Shown here in pieces: positions 48,169 through 59,451 of a DNA stretch of 64,000 bases. The translations under genes were made by a program, and so were the position numbers. The notes beneath the pieces were generated by a model. It saw only the letters and a program-made list of their open reading frames with translations. It ran no database searches and was not told where the DNA came from. Source of the DNA: Bemisia tabaci (lineage: Eukaryota; Arthropoda; Insecta; Hemiptera; Aleyrodidae); contig NC_092799.1 of assembly GCF_918797505.1 (NCBI RefSeq), positions 26,288,382-26,352,381 on the forward strand, read 5' to 3'. The number at the start of each line of letters is the position of its first letter. Position 1 is the stretch's first letter.

Positions 48169-48412
48169 CCTTCCGACCGAAGTATCACAAGCGCCATGTG
48201 ACGTTTCAACATTTCCGCCGCTATTTTATTTTTTTCCAGAGAAATTTTTCGACGGAGGTGTCCGAAAATTTCACTGAATTTTATCGGCAGCACAAAGAAA
48301 ATTCAGTGAAATTTTCGGACAGCTTCGTTGAGCAATTTCTCTGGAAAAAAATAAAATGGCGGCGGAAATTTTGAAACGTCGCAAGGCGCTTGTGATACTC
48401 TGGCCGGAAGGT
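48169..48412. repeat. Palindromic MITE, K family (copy 2)
   Basis: CCTTCCGACCGAAGTATCAC at the left, GTGATACTCTGGCCGGAAGG at the right. TCCAGAGAAATTTTTCGACG mirrors the right inner arm, and CACTGAATTTT / AAAATTCAGTG-type blocks lie near the turn. Right arm carries AAATAAAATGGCGGCGG. Confidence 0.8.
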
Positions 48413-48973
48413 GACGATATAAAGTATCCTCTTCATTCAAAAACATTTTTTCTGAATTTTTAAACAAAGAGAGGCCCGATGAAAATACCCATGGCGGAAA
48501 AAACGAGGAAACAAACGGCAACAGAACCTCATCAGTTGATTGGGCGCTTGACCGCGGCGAGGAATCAGAGTTATTAAGGCGATGTTATAATCGATGGCGG
48601 ACTGCTCAACGGGAAAATTAAATTACTTTCTCTACTACGGTTTGATTGTTAAACCGAATTTCGGGTCATTCAAACAAACGGCCGGAATGCCGCCGCTCCA
48701 TCACTCGCATTGAACTGCTCTCGAATGATGTCATTAGAGAGGAGCTTCGTCCAAAGCGATGTCCGTCTTCGCGCCGCGCCGTCGGTCAAGCTTTATTAGA
48801 TTTAAATATTTTCAGTGAGTGAAATGAATCAAATTACTGAGGAGAGATACGAGCATTGTTGTCGTTCCTCGATGTCTCGGCGAACGTCTCGGATGATTTG
48901 TATCTCATTTTCAGTGGAATGGCAAGTATGGTCATGGGCGGACGGTCCAGAGTACGAAAGTGTTTGGGTTGTT
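48413..48973. other. Unassigned low-copy DNA
   Basis: No feature recognised. Confidence 0.35.
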
Positions 48974-49455
48974 CTGCCTTGCTAAGGAAGAACGCCGTAT
49001 GAACATTCGAGAGTTGCCAAATTTCTCTCGATGAAAAATGTACACTGGAAAAAAAAACACATTGGATCTAGAGTCCAGACTCTTGAAAACATTGGCAAGA
49101 AAAAGGACTCTTGATTCAATCAGAATCTAGCTTAAATCAAAAGGAAATCCGCTCAAATTAAGAGGCTTGGTTCTTGATTTAAGCTTAAATCTGATTGAAT
49201 CAAGAGTCCTTTTTCTTGTCAATGTTTTCAAGAGTCTGGACTCTAGCTCCAATGTATTTTTTTCCAGTGTATTTTTGACGACATTCATATACATTTTTCT
49301 TAGAAATTTTCAAATATTTTAAATTAAATTGCGTACAAAATGGTCTGAAAATTTTGGAAAAAAATCTTCACAAATTTCCCAGTAAATTCGGTTTTTATCG
49401 AAGGAAACTTGGCAACGTCTGAAGGCGTATACGGCGTTCTTCCTTGGCACGGCAG
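48974..49455. mobile_element. B-family element interrupted by an A-family insertion
   Basis: CTGCCTTGCTAAGGAAGAAC to CTTCCTTGGCACGGCAG, with TGTT directly before and after (4-bp duplication). The A element at 49043-49269 splits it. Removing it and one TA would restore the AAATGTATTTTTGA context seen at 52815. Confidence 0.85.
49043..49269. mobile_element. A-family hairpin element nested in B
   Basis: CACTGGAAAAAAAAACACAT to TATTTTTTTCCAGTG, flanked by TA (49041-49042, 49270-49271). Full-length palindrome with the GATTTAAGCTTAAATCTG-type centre. Confidence 0.88.
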
Positions 49456-50153
49456 TGTTAGACGACAAGAGATGAGGGTGTGATATATTGACGGGCTTTA
49501 GCCACGTGTTGAAAGCTCAAGGCTTTTCAAAGACGTTTCATTGAGTAATAGAGTTGGGATTCAAAAGGATAAGTTTGATTTGCTTCGAGAAGTCTGACAT
49601 CGCGACATGAAGGAAAAAGATTCTGATATGAGGAGCTTTCAAAAGACAGACTTCAAACTATTTTTTGAAGATGCCTGCAGCCTGAATTTTGAAATTATAA
49701 CTGCCTTTGTCGGCAAGATAGATCAAGACATACCTAGAAGATCTGCGCCATGTAATATATCGATTTTCGATTCTTGTCGTGCCGACATAAATTTCAACAA
49801 TTAGGCCCTTGGAGCGTAATCGGCAGGTATACGGGAACTAGTATTTGGGCACACAAATCACTGATTTAGATATAATGAAGAATATATTAAAAGGCGAAAA
49901 ATGATCGATTATTACATGACTCAGCCAAAAATTAATTAAGTTAAAGAAGCATACCTACATGTAGATTTGAGCCAAATGATTTAAAAATTATGATTTCACA
50001 GCGTGCGGTCCGAGAATAATATTAATGATCACTAGATTTTTCAGTATGTTCGGTCCCTAATAACCTAGGGACCAGCCTGTTAGTGGTAAGGGTGACTATG
50101 CTTTGGTTACGTTTGTCAACCGAGTAGAAAGCACCGTAAGAAATCTATAGTAC
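49456..50153. other. Unassigned low-copy DNA
   Basis: No feature recognised. The 65-codon + frame at 49607-49804 lacks support. Confidence 0.35.
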
Positions 50154-50577
50154 TGCCGGCTGATCATTGAAGTTAATAGACAAAGAAGACACGGAGCTAT
50201 CCTTTTGATGGAAGCGGGTGCTTTGCAATAGATAAAGGAGGTAAGTGATAGGCTAACGGCAATCCACAAGAGACCCTTTAGTATCTCCATCATTTTCCTA
50301 TAGGTGCGTAGTTCTGGACTCTGATTCTAAAACGCGGATGGGACTACTTGTACCAGGAAACTTAAACGACAGATAAGAAAAGTAAACTAAAAATGTCAAG
50401 TGATAGACTGACTTTTTAATAGCACCCACGAAAGATCCTGGAGTTAGTAATCAATTGTCCTTTTGATTTACAACAGCCACCCGTTGCAACAAATCGGAGC
50501 ACTCTATTTTACCTTTGTCTTCTTTGTCTAATATTTTGTCTATAAATTTCAAAAATCAACCTGAAGGCTACTGGATT
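50154..50577. repeat. R-family inverted-repeat element (copy 1)
   Basis: GCCGGCTGATCATTGAAGTT, AATAGACAAAGAAGACACGG at the left. TTGTCTTCTTTGTCTAATAT and TTTGTCTATAAATTTC, AACCTGAAGGC at the right. Similar to 63446-63718, with a longer interior. Confidence 0.55.
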
Positions 50578-51364
50578 TCATAGGAAACATATTTACACGA
50601 TCAGGTAAACAACAATAACATTAGACAACATTATGTTGTTAGGCTAACTAACAACATAGCTTTAGATCTTGTCTTGTGGAAAATTTCTGCAGATAAGCAG
50701 GGAGTATTCAGTTCTCGTATCGTAACATATCAACGAAAATTGAGTAAAATGTGGTCACAACGACAGTTTAGTAAAGATTTATTGACGGTTGCGTAACATG
50801 GTGATTTTGTGCGTCGGAGGACAAGCTAAATCCTTTTAATTTTCATCCTGTAGATACCTAACGATGTATTTCCCCTTCTCTTGCCCAATGGAGGTAGAAA
50901 TAACGTCACACTCTAGACAATTCGATTGTTAGATACGTTCGTCAAGTACCTACTTTAAAGAACAAAAACAACGAGGCATTTAATGGGACCATGACTACAA
51001 TCGATGTCAATGCGCATACATTACATAGTTCACGACGACAGTGAGTATGGCCGTGCAGTGTCTCAGTTGGTCAGTGGCTTAATCGGCTCTCACTTTCGTG
51101 TCAATTCGTGTCTCTTTCTTCAAACGCTGACGCGGAAGTGCTGCTTGACCAATCTAAATAATGTCAATAGGATTACTGGTCAGTGAGCGCAGTTTACGGC
51201 GCTTAGCAGGACGCTGACCACCGGAGTTTCACTGCAACAACTGATTGTGAGTAAAATGCATCGGTCGACGGAGGAAAAAACACGTTGAATGGACTGATGG
51301 ATGTATGCAACTGCCGCTCCTGAGTCCTGACAAATTGATTCTGATTCTTCTCAAATCTACTGGC
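50578..51364. other. Unassigned DNA
   Basis: No feature recognised. Confidence 0.35.
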
Positions 51365-51705
51365 ACGCAGTGGATCGAGTCAATGGAACAGGCCGGACGA
51401 AACTTGAAAACTTTTTACTCATAACTCTGTTTTTACAAATTTTTGAGGTCTTAAAAATAGTTCCATTGGTTTTCTCGATATAAACATCTTAATTTATGGT
51501 TTTATTGAAAAAATTCATGCCCGACCTTTTCCGTCGATTCGATCCCTTGTGCGGCGCAAAATGGAACAAGTCTTTGAAAGAAGTCGGTCATGAAATTTTC
51601 TAATAAAACTTCAAATTTTGATGTTTATTTTGTCACGATGTGCATTTCAAGGGGGTTTCCAAGAGAATCTTTTAAGAGAAAATCAACAGGGCCACTTTTA
51701 AAGTC
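51365..51705. repeat. One and a half D-family copies, overlapping at GTGCGGCG
   Basis: First copy about 51365-51556 (ACGCAGTGGATCGAGTCAAT to CGATTCGATCCCTTGTGCGG). Second, half copy from about 51550 (TGCGGCGCAAAATGGAAC, GAAGAAGTCGGTCATGAAAT) to about 51705. Confidence 0.6.
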
Positions 51706-51710
51706 GTACA

Positions 51711-51972
51711 TTTGGAGCGCGTTAAGCAGAAACAAACCAAGCCCTATCAGCTATTTCCAAATTTAATCTGACAATTTTGTTTTTTTATAAGAACGGTTGC
51801 TCGGGATTTTTGGTGCAAATTTAAGTGAATTTTTTGTAAAGTACGAAGCTAATTCCCTAAAATTTGCAGAAAAATCCGCACTAATTCTCTATCGTAAAAA
51901 ATAAAATTGGTCCGTTAAATTTGGGCATGGCTGATGTGGCTTGGTTCCTCTCTGTTAAATGCGGTCTATTTT
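51711..51972. repeat. E-family palindrome (copy 2)
   Basis: GCGCGTTAAGCAGAAACAAA at the left, GCTGATGTGGCTTGGTTCCT and CTGTTAAATGCGGTC at the right. Diverged relative of 1190-1456. Confidence 0.65.
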
Positions 51973-52758
51973 GTATTGACGAAGACTTGTAAGGTGTCAA
52001 ATTTTCCACAACATGTCTATTCTTTCCCGATATCTCGTCCCACCGTGCGGTGAGTACGCGTTTTATGGCCTCCTCTCAGCTTTATGCCTTACCTTTTTTC
52101 TGCCCAAAGCAATCATCCAGGCTTTACTTCTATTCATGACCTCTTCCGCTTCGTTTTTTTTTCGCGCGGGTTTTCTTTTTTTACGAGCGAATTTTCCCAT
52201 AATCTCCGTTGCTCGACTGAGACCTGTTGACACTCTTTTGGATGCGGTTGTAAATTACATCAATGGAGCTCATCTACGAGTTTATAACCGGGGTTGATTG
52301 TGTACGCACAAATTCTTCCGCTTTGTTATGGCGCGGTCACTTATAGTTCTCTCTTTTTCCCCTTTCTAACAAGTCTTATTTTTTCTGCAATTTTGCGTGG
52401 CTACGCACACTGTTTTAAAAAAAGTTGAATATTTATCCCCTTGAAAAATCGATGGTTTGTACGCCTCTGTAATCTATTCGGGTTCTGTTTTTGCATGGCT
52501 AAAAAGGAAATTGATTACCGATTGGTCAACAGGTCGTATGTTATTTAACTTAATTTAAGAAACATTGGTAATTGACCTATCTAGGATTTTGGAAGAAGGA
52601 AATGATTTGAGCCTTACTCTGATTTGTAGTTTAAACTCTTTTTCCTCACTTTCTCGTGGGCAGATTAGATTTATTCTATCCGCAGTTATTCTAACTACGC
52701 TCATTTCACCGATTCCTCAAAGCCACACATCAGGCTTAGTCAGCGAGGGGGCGTTACC
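51973..52758. other. Unassigned DNA
   Basis: No repeat recognised. The 94-codon + frame at 52013-52297 has a hydrophobic Phe/Leu-rich stretch but no gene support. Confidence 0.3.
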
Positions 52759-53010
52759 ACCTTGCTAAGGAAAAACGCCGTATGAACATTCGAGAGTTGC
52801 CAAACTCCGAATAAAACATGTATTTTTGAAGAAAGTCACGCATGTTTTTCCGTGAAATTGTCGGATAGGTAAAGATAGAGTGCGAACAAAATTATCTGAA
52901 TAATTCAACAAAAAATATTCAAAAATTTTCCAGTAAATTCAAATTTAATTTAGTAAAGGAAATTTGGCAACGTCAAAAGGCTCATACGGCGTTTTTCCTT
53001 AGCACGGCAG
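52759..53010. mobile_element. B-family element
   Basis: Left end eroded (ACCTTGCTAAGGAAAAACGC), right end intact (TTTTTCCTTAGCACGGCAG). Confidence 0.75.
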
Positions 53011-53042
53011 ATTAGGGGAAGGGCCGGAGAAGGAGAAGTCAT

Positions 53043-53295
53043 TCGGCAAAACTACCTAACCACGTCTCGTTTGCGGTATTTAAAAATCTCCGTGCTCAAT
53101 TAAATTTTTTGAGAGAGAAAAAATCAGTTTCATTCTTTGAAGTTTTCGTACTGTTTTCTTCGCTCAGGGTAAAAAATATCACGGAAGCTTTCAAGAATGA
53201 AATTTAAGTAATTTTCCGTTTGACAAATAAAGTATGGCGGGGAGTCTGCAACGTCGCAAACCGATATATACGTGGTCTTGTAGTTTCACCGATGT
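53043..53295. repeat. O-family dispersed repeat
   Basis: CACGTCTCGTTTGCGGTATT, TTTGACAAATAAAGTATGGC, GGGGAGTCTGCAACGTCGCA, GTAGTTTCACCGATG. Confidence 0.5.
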
Positions 53296-54056
53296 ACGTG
53301 CGAGTTAAAGAAGATAAATATGCGAGAAGCATACCCCAGAGGCAGTTTTTTTTAAACATTTAAAATTTTACTTTTTTGAGTAAATTTTAAATTAAGTAAG
53401 GAAAAAATGTCGTTCCTCAAAAGAGATTCTCGTGTACAAATACTAGGATTATCGAAGAGCACTTTTTTGCATTTAAGTTTTCATTCCACGGTAAAGGCTG
53501 TTCCCAGTGGGATCGTCGTATTCCTCAAGGTAGCAAATTTTAATTTTTATTGTAGTGAGCCCCACTTGCGATCCATATCACCGTAAACAGCTACTTGCAC
53601 AAAGACACGGTCCATAAACACCCAGCCGTTGCTGCAATACTTCCGAAGAAAGCCATCCATTGGAATTAAAATGCATGATGGTTTGCGGCTGCAGTTGCAG
53701 TGCTGCAAACTCCGAGCACTATCTACCTCTCAAGATCTTAAAGGTATCTCCACCATGCATATTATCATCTATTAGAGATCTTCCCGGGTTTTTGTCTTCC
53801 TAATGCAAGTGCCGTTTAATTCATGATCTTTTATCTGACTCAATGATCCATGAGTAGTGAAGTATTGTTAATTGATTATCGACTTTGATGATCGATCTTT
53901 GATAATCGAGCTAAAAGTTACAGACTTTGAGGTAAACTTATTGTTAGATTTCCTCATCTAGGTTCACCAGAGGACAAACTGGGCTTCATTTTGCAATAAG
54001 AGACTCCAATTTCATGCCCATCCATGAGGGCATCTACCTGCATAGGGAGACTTATG
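53296..54056. other. Unassigned low-copy DNA
   Basis: No feature recognised. Confidence 0.35.
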
Positions 54057-54309
54057 CTGCCGTTCTAAGGAAGGCCGCAGTATGAACATTCGAGAGTTGT
54101 CAAATTTTCCTTGATAAAATGTTCAATTTTGAGGCAAGTAATGAATATTTTTCCTTGAAATTTTCAGGAACTTTAAGTGAAATTGCGAACAAAATTACAT
54201 GAAAAATTGGGGGAAATATATTCACAGGTTCACCGGGAAATTCGTGTTTTATCAAAGCAAATTTGGCAACGCCTGAAGGTTCATACGGCGTTCTTCCTTA
54301 ACACGGCAG
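54057..54309. mobile_element. B-family element with 4-bp target duplication TATG
   Basis: CTGCCGTTCTAAGGAAGGCC to CTTCCTTAACACGGCAG. TATG on both sides. Confidence 0.8.
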
Positions 54310-54774
54310 TATGGCACAATTGTTGTTTCTAACATGAGCCAGAAATAGTAGTACCTAATTGCAAAATGCTGTCCAATCAGAGATATTTGCATGTATAAAT
54401 GTTTTCACATTTGCACAAAATACTTCAAGTAAGTAAACGGATAAAACCAAAGTTGCGTACATTTTGAGACACCGCAATCATGAAGATACGTAGTTTCCTA
54501 GTTTTGACATAAAAAAACACTGGTCATGGTGACAAATGACATGTCGTGAATCGCAAGTCCTGTCCGGGGTCTGTTTGTCCAAGCGCAACGCATGTGAAGT
54601 TGACAAACAAGCACTCAAGTGTCAAAGGTTACGTTTCAAAAATTCTTCACCTCGTCGAGCAATTCATTCCTTGTAATTTGCTCGATTTTGAGTCGTTGGC
54701 ACGACTAAAATCTTGTTATAGGATGCTAGACTGGTTGTCAAATTTTGCATAAAGTGTTGATTTTTCCCATTTTT
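54310..54774. other. Unassigned DNA
   Basis: No feature recognised. Confidence 0.35.
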
Positions 54775-55060
54775 ACTTGAATATCGTGGCATTTATAAAC
54801 GTCAATATACTTTGGGATAGGCGAAAAGCCAAAATTTTCCTTCATTTTCACGTGATACCACATATTTACTCCAGAGTTCGAATAGTTGCGCGCTTGATTT
54901 CCGTAATTAACGATGCGAGCATAGTACCTACATTCATAAACGTCAGTAATGCGAGACGGGCGAAAAGCTAAGATTTTCCTTCATTTTCGCGTGATACTAC
55001 ATGACTACCCCAGAGTTCGAATAGTTGCGCGTTTGGTTTCTGCTTTTAACAGGGTTGATT
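54775..55060. repeat. Two-unit tandem repeat, about 140 bp
   Basis: Shared: ATAAACGTCA.TA, GGCGAAAAGC, ATTTTCCTTCATTTTC, CGTGATAC.ACAT, CCAGAGTTCGAATAGTTGCG. Confidence 0.7.
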
Positions 55061-56209
55061 CTTAAAACGTTTTCTTGCAATTTCCGTAAAAATTAGAAAA
55101 ACCCTTAAGAAATTATACACGATTTTCATCCCAGTACCTCGGCAAATACGCGGTTTTTCCAGCGGTCTTATAAAGACATAAAAAATCACGCATTATTTCG
55201 AGACTCGCGTACTTACTACATAAGTTTTTCCTCCTTTTAATTATGAGCCCGAAATTGCTGGAGGCTCCATATGCAAATTCGTTATGGCAATTACGGACTG
55301 ATTTAGTAGCTACAACATTCGATACAATCTCCTGTAACAGACGAATTGTGTCGCCCTGTACTCAAATGATCAATATCGAAGCTAGTCCATTTGTTCTAGG
55401 GGGGGGGGGGGGGGTCATTAAATGTATCAAATAATGATTGACGTAGTCACTAGATTTGCCCATCGCCAATATTCGAGTTTTTTCAAGATTTATATCAGAT
55501 ATCGGCAACGTTGGAAGTGTATATGCAGTTCTTCCGAAGCCGTCCCATCCGGTGAGGCCTGGAGTGAATCAACATCGGCGTCGTTGGACAGTTCGTTGCA
55601 ACTCTGCCGTAAGGGCCTACATCTATTTTCACATGAGCCCCAGAAAGTATAGGGCTATACGGAGAATAGGACTCACATGGAAATTAAGATACGCCCTTAG
55701 GTCGGAGAGCAGAGTCCCGGCATCTGCTGGCGTCGCGCGTCGCGTCGGATGGCGTCGGACGGAGGCCAAATTTTAATCAAACGCAAGTTTCCTAGAGACG
55801 ACAACTTGTAACTTCGCAAATGGCCCGGAGCGACCAGCGGTCAACGTAGCGCTGCGGAACTGCAAGGAAGGGACTTTCGTAAGAAGCTAGAAGCACCGTA
55901 TCGCGCTAAGTAGCCCGACCGAGCTTGCGCGCGTAACAAGTCCGACGGCTCACAGAGGAACGAAACGTACCGAGAGGTCGGACTAGAGTACCTATATGAG
56001 GAGAGAATGGACGTGTCGGTAATTTTGAGGTTATCCCATTGAATGTTTTTCAAGACCTAGTCTAACTATGGTATAGGAAGTCGTCCTGAAGGGTCTTAGG
56101 ACGTCTCAGGCGATCGACGGAAGTGTACTCTTCCTACACAGACACTCCAGGCCGAACACGATATGGAAATTACGAAAGCTCATATTTTCGTTGAAACAAA
56201 AAATAGATG
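55061..56209. other. Unassigned DNA with a poly-G tract
   Basis: Poly-G of about 14 near 55400. 55540-56000 is GC-richer, with overlapping unsupported frames. No repeat partner recognised. Confidence 0.3.
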
Positions 56210-56482
56210 CAGGGTTGCCACAAAATTTGGAAAATTAAATTTCCTGATTGCCCGGACACATTTGAGTAAAACTCCCTGACAAATGAAACATGCAATATGG
56301 CAAAAAAAACATGACATGAAATAGTTTCCAGGCAAAGATTGTTGTTCTAAACGTCAAATTCATTCTAAAGGTCTAATAAAGGTAAATTTACAATTTTTCC
56401 CAGACATTCTCAGGTTTTCCTGACTTTAAAATTCCCTGATATTTCGCGGTTTTCCTGATATTTTTTGACTGTGGCAACCCTG
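56210..56482. mobile_element. CAGGGTTGCCA-ended nonautonomous element (copy 2)
   Basis: CAGGGTTGCCACAAAATTTG to ACTGTGGCAACCCTG, with TAGATG directly repeated on both sides (56204-56209, 56483-56488). Interior CCCTGA.A / TTCCTGAC blocks. Confidence 0.75.
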
Positions 56483-56527
56483 TAGATGCTTGAAAGTGTA
56501 ATGTAAGCACCTACAAGCACCGCCCCT

Positions 56528-56706
56528 CACTGGAAGAAGAAACACATTGGATATAGAGTCCAGACTCTTGAAAACATTGACAAGGAGATCCGCTCAAATT
56601 GAGAGGCTTGGTTCTTGATTTAAGCTTTAATCTGATTGAATCGAGTATTTTTTCTTGTCAATGTTTTCAAGAGTCTGGACTCTCCTATGTGTTTTTTTTT
56701 CAAGTG
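56528..56706. mobile_element. A-family element, internally deleted
   Basis: CACTGGAAGAAGAAACACAT to TATGTGTTTTTTTTTCAAGTG-type ends (CACTGGAAG and TTTTCAAGTG). The left inner arm has been shortened after TTGACAAGGAG. Confidence 0.75.
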
Positions 56707-56909
56707 TTACTTTTTTATCGCTGCGTTTAAGTCTCCAAGCTATTTAATGTTTGATTAATTGAATGTGCTAGACAAGGAAATGTTTTCACCGTGGCTATCA
56801 CGGCCGACTGGACTGGATGATTTGGCAGTCATGTCATGAATTGGTTTACTTTTCTACCGCTGCGTTTCAGTCTCCAAGATGTTTAATGTTTCCTGACTCA
56901 TTGAATTTG
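56707..56909. repeat. V-family tandem units, second locus
   Basis: CGCTGCGTTTAAGTCTCCAA and CGCTGCGTTTCAGTCTCCAA about 145 bp apart, with TTTAATGTTT and CTATCACGGCCGACTGGACT between. It lies between two A-family pieces. Confidence 0.6.
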
Positions 56910-56980
56910 CTTGAACATTTTTTCTTGTCGATGTTTTTAAGAGTCTGGACTCTAGGTCCAATGTGGTTTTTTTTCCAGTG
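56910..56980. mobile_element. Truncated A-family element (right end)
   Basis: TTTTTTCTTGTCGATGTTTT, AAGAGTCTGGACTCTAGGTC, GTTTTTTTTCCAGTG. Confidence 0.7.
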
Positions 56981-57249
56981 CTTAAAATTTATAACGTGAC
57001 GAGGTGAATATTAAAATTTTCAATTTCAATGAAAAGTTTCGTGTTCGAATTCTCCTGATGGCCCGCTCGCTGTGCGGCGGCCCCGCGACTCGCAGGCAGT
57101 AATCCCACCGTTGTGGGATAACCACGGATAGATGATAAAAGGCGGGAGGCATCTGATGTCATGGAATGCCACCCACTCGAATGCGAAGATTATGCGCGGA
57201 TAATCGGGGCCCCCCTCCGTTGTTCTCGCAAATGAGGGAGGACGGGAAT

Positions 57250-57842
57250 AAATTGCAAAAACACTTGCCTCCACCGGGACTTTCACATCGAGGAGAATTC
57301 TGGAGATTTACATCGGTAACTTGTATATATGAATGGAGAATTTTCATGCACATTTTTCGTTGCTTCATCTGAAAGTGCTTAAAGAGCCGATTTCACAGTA
57401 TTTTGTATAATTTTTTTCTGATATGGGAAATAGGTTAAAAATAGATTTGAAAGTGAGAAAATTTACCGCCAGTGACGTCATCTGGCGGCATTGCCCATTT
57501 AAACACACGTATTTTAGCAGATTAGATCATATTGTCATATCATCTCCTTGCAAAAACACTTGCCTCGACCAGGACTTTCACATTGAGGAGAATTCTGGAG
57601 ATTTACATCGGTAACTTGTGTATATGAATGGAGAATTTTCATGTAAATTTTTTATTGCTTCATCTGAAAGTGCTTAAAGAGCTGATTTCACAGTATGTTT
57701 TATACTTTTTTTCTGATATTGGAAATTGTACAAAAATAGATTTAAAAGTGAGAAAATGCACCGCCTAGTGACGTCATCTAGCGGCATTTCCCATTTAAGA
57801 AAAAAAAATATTCAATAAATATACGGGGTCGAAACACAACCT
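57250..57842. repeat. J-family tandem pair, about 292-bp period
   Basis: CAAAAACACTTGCCTC starts units at about 57255 and 57547. Each has GGAGAATTCTGGAGATTTAC, ATCTGAAAGTGCTTAAAGAG and a GTGACGTCATCT.GCGGCATT block with TGACGTCA (57473-57480, 57769-57776). Related to 58252-58570 and 40030-40345. Confidence 0.75.
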
Positions 57843-57894
57843 GGGACTTTTAAGCTCTTTTTTTCGATGCCGCAATTATTCTAACACGAGTTCA

Positions 57895-58110
57895 AATAAT
57901 CGCACCAAACACAGTCCGGTCGGCGTTAAACTATATTAGCGCCTGTAAGACTCTAGGACTACTTCACGCACTGCGCCGAATTGCACGGTCGGCGTAAAAC
58001 CCGTAGTAGCGCCTTCAAGACTGTATGGAAACTTCTCGCATTGCGCCAAACGCAACTCAGTCGGTCAGTTGGAGTGAAACGTAGATTAGCGCTTACAAGA
58101 CCGTAGGAAT
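57895..58110. repeat. Satellite-like units outside the hAT element (second locus)
   Basis: About three units with ATTAGCGCCT.TAAGACT, ACTTC.CGCA.TGCGCC, AAACxCA.TC.GTCGG and GTAAAAC. Closely related to the hAT-internal array at 4458-4675. Confidence 0.65.
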
Positions 58111-58251
58111 GCTATTCGCCCAATCCTATCGCAGTCTACCCGTAAAATACGAAAAACATTAGAAAAATGCCGCTGCCAAACTTTAGACTCCAATATCAAA
58201 CGAAGATGGCCAAGAATGCTCATACATGAGCGCCCTACCGCAAAAACAAGT

Positions 58252-58570
58252 AATTGGAGAATTTGGACGCACATTTTTTATAGTTTCATCTGGGGGTGCT
58301 TAATGGGCTAAGTTCGCAGTATTTTTCATAATTTTTTACTGAAATGGGTAATTGTAGAAAAATAGGTTTAAACGCGAGAAAAAGTGCCGTCTGTGACGTC
58401 ATCTGGCGGCATTTCCCATTTAAACACACGTATTTAAGCAGATTAGATCATTTTGTCATATCTTCTCCAATAATTGTTCAATCCATGAGCTAAGGGTATC
58501 TTCGATTTTATTGTGTTCAGTTCACTCAGTAGTTTCCACTTAAACACGAAATTCATCAAATTTCAGACAC
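58252..58570. repeat. J-family dispersed repeat
   Basis: GTTTCATCTGGGGGTGCTTA, GTGACGTCATCTGGCGGCAT (TGACGTCA at 58394-58401), AACACACGTATTTAAGCAGA, CCACTTAAACACGAAATTCA. Confidence 0.65.
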
Positions 58571-59079
58571 CTGCAAATTATCTAATAGAGAATTTGCACA
58601 ATTTACTCATTTATACGGAAGACTCTCTTAAGTGAACATTCATGGATATCTCGGTTCGATATTTGAATCTGAAGATTAGCAGTGAAATTTTTTGTGTCAG
58701 AAGGTTGGCTGCCCTTTTGGGTCCTATGAGCTCCATATCTTGACAAGTCCGTCCTATCCATATATGCGTAGGTGCTTGCAACAAAACTTTACGATAAAAA
58801 CAGTCCAGAAGATTTTGTGAACGCTGCATCTTCTCAAGCAAAGACGCTCCTATTAAATTGAAGCGTATTCACTGGGCCTCTCTTATTAGTAGTTTACTCG
58901 ATGCACAAGTCTAAATAATGGACGTAGCGCAGAACATAATGAACATTTACCAATTGGAAGAAAGTAAAACATGAAGGAAGCAAAGCGTAACACCTAGTAA
59001 GGGCTGAACGCAGTGCAGATAATAAAGGGACAACGTTGGGGGGGGGGGGGCAATTAATTAATTCAGCGAGCCCGAAACG
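58571..59079. other. Unassigned DNA with a poly-G tract
   Basis: Poly-G of about 14 at about 59037-59050. No gene recognised. Confidence 0.35.
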
Positions 59080-59412
59080 GAACGAAACGGAGGTAAAAGT
59101 GAATTGGAGGGTGATATACGACTCGACTTTGAAAGAGGAGAGGAAGCGCAAGCTATCGCATGGTCCGAAGGTTGGCGGCCGTGGACGTGGACTTGGTGGC
59201 GGGTGCGCGAGCGACGACTCCCGGTGCCGGTGCGAAATCGAGATTTCGATCGATGGTGATGGGCGATCGGGCGGATTATTCTGGACGGCCCGTTGCCGTT
59301 GCCGTTTGCCGTTTCACCGGGAGAAAGGTTGATCCGCGCAGGTGAACTGACCCGTGCCTCCGTCCGGATTGAAATCAGACGCAATTGGACTCCTCTAGCT
59401 CACGCCGCGCCG
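59080..59412. other. GC/CpG-rich host stretch, target of the Transib insertion
   Basis: GC- and CpG-rich compared with the window average. It continues after the transposon (63355-63425). Open frames on both strands (98, 108, 61 codons) have no recognised domain. It may be a promoter or first-exon area of a host gene now split by the element, but no splice site is decisive. The last five bases (59408-59412) are the left target duplication. Confidence 0.35.
59408..59412. repeat. Left target-site duplication CGCCG
   Basis: CGCCG directly precedes the left terminus and is repeated exactly after the right terminus (63355-63359). Five bases, GC-rich and of CGNCG form, as described for Transib insertion. 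Confidence 0.93.
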
Positions 59413-59451
59413 CACTATGGTCCACAGACCGGATTTAACGGAACTTTAAGC
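59413..59451 (+). repeat. Left terminal inverted repeat of the Transib element
   Basis: Starts CACTATGGTCCACAGACC and continues GGATTTAACGGAACTTTA, AGC. Pairs with 63316-63354, with mismatches only at repeat positions 18 and 37. No clear ACAAAAACC-type nonamer follows at a 12- or 23-base spacing. Confidence 0.95.
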
